Of a DNA stretch of 64,000 nt, positions 58,056 through 64,000 are shown piece by piece. The stretch lies in the NCBI RefSeq assembly GCF_014384745.1, contig NZ_JACRSO010000004.1, forward strand, positions 198,573 to 262,572, written 5' to 3'. Position numbers and translations under genes: made by a program. Numbering within the stretch: position 1 is the first letter of the stretch; every line of letters begins with the position of its first letter. The stretch comes from Luoshenia tenuis (GTDB lineage Bacteria > Bacillota > Clostridia > Christensenellales > GCA-900066905). Under the pieces are notes generated by a model. That model worked only from the letters and a program-made list of their open reading frames with translations, was not told the origin of the DNA and did no database searches.

Positions 58056-58255
58056 CACGACTGTCATTCCGAGCGCAGCGAGGAATCTCTTGCCCACCGC
58101 TTGGCCTGTCCGCACCTCACCTCTTACGGCCCGGCGCGCCTGCCGACGCAAAAGCCCTTCGCTCTGCCCTGCGGCTTTCCCGGCAAAAGGCTTTTCTCCC
58201 TTTCCCATTTAGCGCCTGGCAACCGCCTTTCCTGCGCTTATGGCCGGTGGAGGAA

Positions 58256-58933
58256 CTACTCGTCCAGCCAATCCGGCCGCATCACGGGCGTAAAGGCAAA
58301 AAGCCGCCCCTCGTATGCCTGGCGCACCGCCTGGGGCAGCGCCTCCAGCACCTGCGGCATGCCCGCCAGGTAAGCGATCGGCAACCCCAGCGTCCGGGCC
58401 ACGGCCTGCACCACCTGCTGGCCCGCCATCAGCGTATCCGCATCCGTTTCCAGCGCCAGGTTGGTGTTATTGATCAGCGCGCTCACCTTCAGCTGGCTTT
58501 TCGCCTCGATCTGTGCCAGCAGCCCGGCGATCTCCTCGGGCGTGCCGCTCAGCGGCCGGCAGGCGTTGACCACGTACAGCAATTCGTACCCTTCCCGCTC
58601 AAAATAGCGGTGGTACCGCCCCAGCGCCGCTGCGCCGGTGGCGTCCCCGCCCACGTCAAACACCACCTGCACATCCGGGTCCTCAAATACGGCGACGATC
58701 TCGCCCGGCAAAGAGGGCAGGTCCAGATTCGTGCCCGCAAAGTTAGGGGCGTACACCTTCACCCCCAGCGCCTCCAGGGCCTGCCGCTGCGTGGAGGAGC
58801 GGAAATAAGGGTTCACGATATCCAGATCCACCAGCGCCGTCCTTCCCTTCGCCGCCAGGCGGCGGGCCATCTCCAGGGCGATCTCGGTCTTGCCGGAGCC
58901 ATAATTGCCCGTCAGGATGCTGATCCTGTTCAA
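58256..58933 (-). CDS. P-loop ATPase, MinD/ParA-like nucleotide-binding protein
   Basis: A 225-aa protein with the Walker A motif GNYGSGKT at residues 9-16, an Asp-rich beta strand (LVDLDIVNPYF), a Walker B-like VVFDVGGDATG and INNTNL near the nucleotide base. This group of CobQ/MinD-type ATPases often accompanies 2-oxoacid oxidoreductase genes in clostridia. The start is TTG with GAGGAGG 7 bases upstream, and it overlaps the upstream stop codon (TTGA). Confidence 0.82.
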   Translation of the reverse strand: MNRISILTGNYGSGKTEIALEMARRLAAKGRTALVDLDIVNPYFRSSTQRQALEALGVKVYAPNFAGTNLDLPSLPGEIVAVFEDPDVQVVFDVGGDATGAAALGRYHRYFEREGYELLYVVNACRPLSGTPEEIAGLLAQIEAKSQLKVSALINNTNLALETDADTLMAGQQVVQAVARTLGLPIAYLAGMPQVLEALPQAVRQAYEGRLFAFTPVMRPDWLDE

Positions 58934-59499
58934 TGTTCTTCCTCCTCATTCTCAGGTGTCTGCGTTTCCTCCGGGTATTCCGGCCACACTTCGTCCTGTA
59001 TCCCCGTCTCCTGCGCTGCTTGTGGATATTCCCCGGCCCAGGCCTCCCCGTCCTCTTCATCTTCCGGCCAGCTGGCCTGCTCGGGGTATTCTTCCCACTG
59101 CGCGCCGGCATCCTCTGTCCTCTCATCCGCCTGCGGAGCGGCGCCTTCCGCCATTATCTCCGCCGCCTGCCCGTGGGCAAATCCCTCCTGTATCGGGGCC
59201 ATCAGCGGGTCGTCCTCCCGCTCGCCTAAGGGGGTGTGCGCCTCTTCCTCCTTTTTACGGGGATGGAAGAAGCGGTCTTTCAAATTGCGCAGGCCGTCAT
59301 CCCACTTATCCAGCGTCCGGCTGACGCGCTGGCGCGCCGGCAGCTTTTCCGCCTGCGGCGCATGGGCTACCTTTGCTCTGGAGATGCGTCGGTCCAACAC
59401 CCCCAGTACGATCAGCACCAGCCCCATGCACACGGCCAGTATCGTCATGGCCAGATCCAAGCTGCCGCTAAACACGCTGGCGATCCATTCCATATTCAT
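58930..59499 (-). CDS. membrane-anchored acidic protein of unknown function
   Basis: A 189-aa protein with one N-terminal membrane helix (residues about 14-36), a basic patch (RRISRAKVAH) and a long disordered acidic tail rich in Glu, Pro, Trp and Gly (EEYPEQASWPEDEEDGEAW). Its stop overlaps the start of the ATPase gene by four bases, so the two are coupled. It could be a membrane partner for that ATPase. Confidence 0.7.
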   Translation of the reverse strand: MNMEWIASVFSGSLDLAMTILAVCMGLVLIVLGVLDRRISRAKVAHAPQAEKLPARQRVSRTLDKWDDGLRNLKDRFFHPRKKEEEAHTPLGEREDDPLMAPIQEGFAHGQAAEIMAEGAAPQADERTEDAGAQWEEYPEQASWPEDEEDGEAWAGEYPQAAQETGIQDEVWPEYPEETQTPENEEEEH

Positions 59500-59663
59500 A
59501 TCCCGTCGGGCCTTGCGGCCCGCTCACCTCTTTTCCCGGGGCGGCGCCGTTTCTCTCCGCCCGTCTGATATTATCTTACCCCACCAAAGGGTTTTTGACA
59601 ATTTTAATTGCGCATCCGGCGGATATTCTCCGTTCCGTCCGGCCTTATTCCGCCCGGCCTTTT

Positions 59664-61250
59664 CTACATCTCCTGCGCGGCCAGCATCTTCAGCGCCGCA
59701 GCCGCCCCGTCCACCGCGCTGGAGACGATGCCCCCGGCATACCCCGCGCCCTCTCCGGCCGGATACAGCCCCGACAGCCCCAGCGCGCAGCCATCCTCGC
59801 CCCGGCGCACCCGCACCGGCGAGGAGGAGCGGGTCTCTACCCCCGTCATCACCGCGTCGGGCAGGGCAAAGCCCCGCAGCCGCCGGTCAAAGGCCGCAAG
59901 CCCCGCGGCTATTCCCTGGGCGGCATAGCCCGGCAGGCACTCCCGCAGGTCCGCCCCCCGCACGCCGGGCTGAAAGGAAGGTGCCACCGCCCCAAAGCGC
60001 ACGGTCCTGCACCCGGCGGTAAAGTCTGCCGCCCGCTGGGCCGGGGCAATAAATCCGCCGCCCCCTGCCGCAAAGGCCAGCTGCTCAAAATGCCGCTGGT
60101 ATGCAAGGCCGCTTAGCGGGTCCCCCGCCTGCATAAAGTCCTCCGGCCACACCTGGGTCAAGATCGCGCTGTTGGCGTTGCGCCCATCCCGTGCGTGGTA
60201 GCTCATGCCGTTGACCGCCAGCGCTCCCTGCTCCGAGGCGCTGAGCACCACCTCGCCCCCCGGGCACATGCAAAAGGTGTATACGCCCCGGCCGTCCGGC
60301 GCTTTGGCCGTAAGCGCATAGCTGGCCGCGCCCAGCGCCGGACGGCCGGCAAAGGGCCCGTACTGCGCCCGGTCGATCATCTCCTGCGGGTGCTCGATGC
60401 GCACCCCCAGCGCAAAGGGCTTGGGCTCCAGCGCCGCGCCCCGGCTGCGCAGCATGGCATAGGTATCCCGCGCGCTGTGCCCGGTGCAAAGGGCTACCGC
60501 CCCGCAGGGTATGCGCGTCCCATCCTGCATCACAACGCCCCGCACCCGGCCATCTCTCACCTCCAGGTCCGCCACCTTTGCCCCAAAGCGGAATTCTCCG
60601 CCCAGCGCCTCGATCTGGCGGCGCAGCTGGGTCACGGTTTCCCGCAGCCGGTCGGTACCCACGTGGGCGCGCACGTCGTACACGGCCTCCTCCCCGGCGC
60701 CCGCGGCGGCCAGAGCCTCCAGCACATACCGCCCCAGGGTGTGCTGCTTGCCCCGCCAGGTCAGCTTCCCGTCCGAGAAGGTGCCCGCGCCCCCCTCGCC
60801 AAAGAGCAGGTTGCTCTCCTCGTCCAACACGCCCTGGCCCATCAGACGCTGGACGTCCTTGGCACGCTGGGCCACCTTTTGCCCCCGCTCCAGTACCAAG
60901 GGCCGCGCCCCTGCCCGGGCCAGCGTCAGCGCGCAAAAAAGCCCTGCTGGGCCCGCGCCCACCACCACCGGGCGAAGGGTAAACGCCGCCTGGGGGATGG
61001 ACAGCGCCTCTTTTTCCGGGGCGATCCTGTCGCTGCCCCGCAGGCGCACCCGCCCTTCGGGTCCGGCCAGGCGCACCTGGACCGATACCTTAAAGTGCAC
61101 GTCTTTTTTATCCCGCGCGTCTACCGAGCGGCGCAGGATCTGCACTTCCTCGATCTCCCGGCGCGCCAGCTTCAGCCGCTGGGCCGCCCGGTCGTATAGC
61201 GCCCCGTTCTCCTCTTCCAGCCCCAGGCGCAGCTCATGTAACTCTATCAA
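59664..61250 (-). CDS. FAD-dependent dehydrogenase, COG2509 family
   Basis: A 528-aa protein with an N-terminal DUF-type cap (residues 1-80), the dinucleotide fold VVVGAGPAGLFCALTLARAGARPLVLERG near residue 95, GEGGAGTFSDGKL and a C-terminal GLYPAGEGAGYAGGIVSSAVDG. Members are 'NAD(FAD)-utilizing dehydrogenases' of unknown substrate, commonly near cdaA-ybbR-glmM in clostridia, as here. The start is TTG with AGGAG 8 bases upstream. Confidence 0.88.
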   Translation of the reverse strand: MIELHELRLGLEEENGALYDRAAQRLKLARREIEEVQILRRSVDARDKKDVHFKVSVQVRLAGPEGRVRLRGSDRIAPEKEALSIPQAAFTLRPVVVGAGPAGLFCALTLARAGARPLVLERGQKVAQRAKDVQRLMGQGVLDEESNLLFGEGGAGTFSDGKLTWRGKQHTLGRYVLEALAAAGAGEEAVYDVRAHVGTDRLRETVTQLRRQIEALGGEFRFGAKVADLEVRDGRVRGVVMQDGTRIPCGAVALCTGHSARDTYAMLRSRGAALEPKPFALGVRIEHPQEMIDRAQYGPFAGRPALGAASYALTAKAPDGRGVYTFCMCPGGEVVLSASEQGALAVNGMSYHARDGRNANSAILTQVWPEDFMQAGDPLSGLAYQRHFEQLAFAAGGGGFIAPAQRAADFTAGCRTVRFGAVAPSFQPGVRGADLRECLPGYAAQGIAAGLAAFDRRLRGFALPDAVMTGVETRSSSPVRVRRGEDGCALGLSGLYPAGEGAGYAGGIVSSAVDGAAAALKMLAAQEM

Positions 61251-61386
61251 ATCCTATTCTCCTTTTTCCGTCCTTATCCCACAAAAAGCGCGCACCCCCG
61301 CCGCATATGAGAAGTACCGGGCATAATCCACTTATGTCCGGTACTCATCGGCCCGCATCGCGCCCGCAAGCACAGGGGCACGCTTT

Positions 61387-62637
61387 TTATTGGACGATCA
61401 CCCGCACCTTATCCGGGAGGATCGCCTCTACCCGCAGCGTTTCATCGTCCAGCCTGCTGGCTACAGCCAGGGTGTATTCCCCGGGGCTTAAATCGGTCAC
61501 GTCCACCTCCAGGTGCACGCCCGCCTCGGTCAGCCGGTCGATAGCGCTGCTCATCCCGGTAATGGTGGCCTTTACGGTGCTTTCGGCCGTGCCCACCTGC
61601 TCGCCGTCCTTCATCTGGTAGACCGGCAGCTCCAGCGTCTTGCTCTTTTCGGCCTCGCCGATGCGCACCACCACTTCGACCTCTTCATAGTCCACATACT
61701 TCAGCCCGCTGGGCAGGCGCAGCTTCACCTTTTGCGCCACGTCGCTGGAGGCGCCCTCCACCGAGAGGGATTCCAGCGTCACGCTGTCCAGCGCGTCCAG
61801 CACATCCTGCGGCCCAGCGCAAAGCACGCTCTCCGGGCTGCACTCGATATCCTTCACCTCGTACCCGGGGGCTACCGCGTCCCGGCCTACCAAGTTCACC
61901 ATTTCGCTGATGTCGATCCGCTGGGCCGGGTAGATGGGCACATCCACCGTGACCGAGTGGGTGGAAAGCGTCAGCGCCGCCGGGTCCACCTTTGCGCCGA
62001 TCTCGTCAAACAGCACGATCTCCCGCGTGCCCGAGTAGGTCTCCGTCGCCCCGGCCAGGTTCAGCTCCACCCGCGCCTTTTCCACCTGCTCTACCACGCT
62101 CTTGGCCCCGGAGATGTCCACCGTATTTTGCCCCAGGGTGCACTCGCCCTGCCAGTACCCCTCCGGCACCGTGCCCACCTGGTCGCAGGAGATCTGCACC
62201 GTCTTTTTCACCAGCGGCTCGATCTGCACCGTCACCTCGCTGGGCCGCACGCTGACCACCTCGCCGGTGGAGGTATAGGCCGAGACCCGCAGGGTCTGCT
62301 CCCCTTCGGCTGAAACGCCTGAAAAGTCGATGCGCACGCTGATCCGGTCCGCCGAGACCGAGCGCAGCTTGGATTGCTGTACCGAAAGGGAAACATCCGC
62401 CTTCAGCTGGAGAATATCCGCTAGGTTGGCGCAGGCCAGCCCGCTTTGCTCCATGGTCTCCACGCCCGATACGGTGATGGAAAGGCCCCGGTACACGTGG
62501 GTGCGGGCCGGGTCGGTCACCCCCATCACATAGCTCCACAGGATAACGGCGAAAAACACCGCCATGATCTTAAGCAGTAGGTTGTGCCGCAGCCGCGTGC
62601 CCACCCGCTTGCAAATGTTAATGAGTTTTTCTTTCAC
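61387..62637 (-). CDS. cdaR: YbbR domain protein, regulator of CdaA
   Basis: A 416-aa protein with one N-terminal membrane helix (residues about 23-43, LLLKIMAVFFAVILWSYVMG) followed by four YbbR-type beta domains outside the cell (for example RGLSITVSGVE, VQIEPLVKKTV). It binds and modulates the diadenylate cyclase CdaA. The GTG at 62637 has GGAGGG 6 bases upstream and lies inside the 3' end of cdaA (20-bp overlap). Confidence 0.92.
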   Translation of the reverse strand: MKEKLINICKRVGTRLRHNLLLKIMAVFFAVILWSYVMGVTDPARTHVYRGLSITVSGVETMEQSGLACANLADILQLKADVSLSVQQSKLRSVSADRISVRIDFSGVSAEGEQTLRVSAYTSTGEVVSVRPSEVTVQIEPLVKKTVQISCDQVGTVPEGYWQGECTLGQNTVDISGAKSVVEQVEKARVELNLAGATETYSGTREIVLFDEIGAKVDPAALTLSTHSVTVDVPIYPAQRIDISEMVNLVGRDAVAPGYEVKDIECSPESVLCAGPQDVLDALDSVTLESLSVEGASSDVAQKVKLRLPSGLKYVDYEEVEVVVRIGEAEKSKTLELPVYQMKDGEQVGTAESTVKATITGMSSAIDRLTEAGVHLEVDVTDLSPGEYTLAVASRLDDETLRVEAILPDKVRVIVQ

Positions 62638-63481
62638 GTCGTGCCCTCCTGATGCGCGTGGCCAGCGAAACCTTGGAAATATGCGGGGCAAACAGGCCAA
62701 CTAACACCTCGCGCAGGGTCTTGGAATTGAGATACCGGGTCATCTGCCCCTCCCGGGTCATGGAGATCACCCCGGTCTCCTCGGAGACCAGGAAGGTCAC
62801 GCAGTCCGCATTCTCGCTGATGCCCATGGCCGCCCGGTGCCGGGTGCCCAGCTCCTTGGCCAGCGCGTCCGAATCGCTCAGCGGTAAAAAGCAGCCCGCC
62901 GCGGCGATCCTGCCGCCCCGCACCACCACTGCCCCATCGTGCAGGGGGGTGTTGACCACGAAGATGTTCTCCAGCAGCTGGCTGGTCAGCCGCGCGTCGA
63001 TGCGGGTGCCGGTCTCGATAATGTCGTTCAGCGGCACCTGGCGCTCCACCACGATCAGGCAGCCGGTCTTGGTCTTGGCCATGTTTTGCAGCGCCCGGGC
63101 CATCTCCTCGGCTACGCCGGTCAAGTCCAGCGCGGCCTCGGTATCGGCCACCAGCAGGTCCCGCGCGCCCTGCAGGATCTTGTTGCGCCCCAGCTGCTCG
63201 AGCAGGCGCCGCAGCTCCGGCTGAAACAGCACTACGATGATGATGATACCGGAATTTAAGATGTAGCTCAGCAGCCAGCTCAAAGTCTGAAATTGCAAAA
63301 TATCGCTCAGCTGCAGCGCCACGATCAGGATGCCCAGCCCCTTTAACACCTGTTTGGCCCGGGTCTGTATGGTCAGCTTGAGCAGGTAATAGATCAGCAC
63401 CGACATGATGCCGATATCCAGGATATCCCATATGCCGATGCTCATAAAGCTGTTGGTCAGCATGTTCACGGTTTGTTCCAA
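62618..63481 (-). CDS. cdaA: diadenylate cyclase CdaA
   Basis: A 287-aa protein with three N-terminal membrane helices (residues about 15-85) and a DAC domain with DGA at 182-184 and RHR at 214-216, the residues that bind ATP and metal. It makes c-di-AMP, which controls potassium, osmolyte and cell-wall balance. It forms an operon with ybbR. The usual third gene, glmM, is not seen in the window. The start is TTG with GGGGGAAATG upstream. Confidence 0.94.
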   Translation of the reverse strand: MEQTVNMLTNSFMSIGIWDILDIGIMSVLIYYLLKLTIQTRAKQVLKGLGILIVALQLSDILQFQTLSWLLSYILNSGIIIIVVLFQPELRRLLEQLGRNKILQGARDLLVADTEAALDLTGVAEEMARALQNMAKTKTGCLIVVERQVPLNDIIETGTRIDARLTSQLLENIFVVNTPLHDGAVVVRGGRIAAAGCFLPLSDSDALAKELGTRHRAAMGISENADCVTFLVSEETGVISMTREGQMTRYLNSKTLREVLVGLFAPHISKVSLATRIRRARRERKTH

Positions 63482-63878
63482 AGTTTCATTTCCCCCTAAA
63501 GGATTATCTCTTTATTATTGTATCATATTTGCCCCGGGCTTTGTGCCTTCCTCCGGGATTTTTTTGCGCCCGCCCCAAAATCCCGCAGCCCTTGCGCGCC
63601 AACGGCTGGCCGCACTTATCCACCGCCCGTTTACAGGATATTTAAAACCCGCGCCCGGCCGCCATTTTTTGCCAGGCGCGGCAGCTTCAAGCCCCGCGCC
63701 CCCGGTATTCGCGCCGGATAGGCCCTTTGTCTAGGGCGCTTTTCCGGCCATATGGCCCCTGCCCATACCCGCATTTCTGTTGCCTTTCGCAAAGGCCGCA
63801 GGCACGCCACGTTCCAATCCGCAGGCACCTTTTTCCGCCGCTGTTCCTGTCGCATGTGCTCATGCCCGCGCGCCGGGT
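63482..63878. other. upstream region of cdaA, no gene
   Basis: An AT-rich TACAAT/TATGAT segment at 63512-63530 on the minus strand is a probable -10 region for cdaA without a good -35 box. The rest is GC-rich and unremarkable. Confidence 0.4.
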
Positions 63879-64000
63879 ATACAATAAACATCCACCCGCC
63901 AAGCGGGTGGTATTTCATGTGCGGGCGAAGCCCTCTGCTCTTCGCGGGATGCGTAAACGCATAAATATGTCTGCCAACTGCGTATTGTGCTACCTGCCGC
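63879..64000 (-). mobile_element. right end of a second IS200-type element, cut by the window edge
   Basis: From 63879 the sequence matches 12397 onward for about 110 bases, with one mismatch, including the CCACCCGC/GCGGGTGG hairpin (63892-63910). Its tnpA would lie beyond 64000 on the minus strand. Similarity becomes less exact in the last dozen bases. Confidence 0.88.

Noticed and set aside
57575..60022. 815-codon plus-strand frame spanning repeats and two minus-strand genes
   Set aside because: It is open because the 90-bp repeat is divisible by three and because it lies antisense to real genes; there is no start signal.

Overview
The window is GC-rich chromosomal DNA that reads as an anaerobic, probably spore-forming member of the Bacillota (class Clostridia). 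Supporting genes are a four-subunit 2-oxoacid:ferredoxin oxidoreductase, a flavodoxin/ferredoxin fusion protein, two aldo/keto reductases with ferredoxin-like tails, a T-box-controlled prolyl-tRNA synthetase of the archaeal type, CdaA-YbbR, DegV, NhaC and a collagen-like surface protein. Promoters follow the TTGACA/TATAAT pattern and ribosome binding sites are strong GGAGG types. A Christensenellales-like gut anaerobe is my guess; no 16S rRNA or marker phylogeny is available here.

Layout. 1-11.7 kb: the tail of an unknown gene, a collagen-like protein, typA, a DegV lipid-binding protein, a methyltransferase/ogt pair, AraC regulators, an SLC13-like permease and a MATE exporter. 11.9-13.1 kb: a low-GC zinc-ribbon gene and a complete IS200-type insertion sequence; a second copy of its end closes the window at 63.9 kb. 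13.1-21.6 kb: NhaC, a lipoprotein, a 12-repeat type I-C-like CRISPR array with no cas genes nearby, tRNA-Thr(CGT), a second MATE exporter, a three-gene holin cassette divergent from an S24 (LexA-like) repressor, and an EFR1 flavodoxin-ferredoxin protein. 21.75-26.5 kb: tRNA-Val(CAC), with a 4.7 kb integrative element in its 3' end. The 24 bp att core is duplicated, and the element carries divergent XRE regulators with shared operators, a membrane-tethered ImmA-type metallopeptidase, a 55-aa protein, RhuM and a tyrosine integrase.

27-50.8 kb: a MarR-MATE operon with its operator, an FMN-binding protein, another AraC, a toroid-fold protein, two Fe-S aldo/keto reductases and three MerR regulators. 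Each MerR gene has a promoter with a 19-bp spacer and a dyad in or beside it. A zinc-ribbon membrane protein, a lipase-like protein, a putative iron-regulated 34-aa membrane peptide, a nucleotide pyrophosphatase-like enzyme, an MFS permease, a DUF3298 lipoprotein with an amidase, and a membrane-anchored TPR-like protein follow. 50.8-64 kb: a flavin reductase with proS and its T-box leader, the vor operon with a possible attenuator, a TM2-like protein, a P-loop ATPase, a COG2509 flavoprotein, and ybbR-cdaA.

Most long gaps are filled by dispersed repeats rather than genes. They include a two-hairpin palindromic element whose second stem keeps pairing while its sequence changes, a family beginning TGTCATTCCGAG, composites with long inverted ends, and tandem repeats with periods of 89, 90, 151 and 268 bp. 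The best candidates for new biology are the tRNA-Val element, the repressor-holin cassette, the putative iron-regulated peptide and the three MerR modules.
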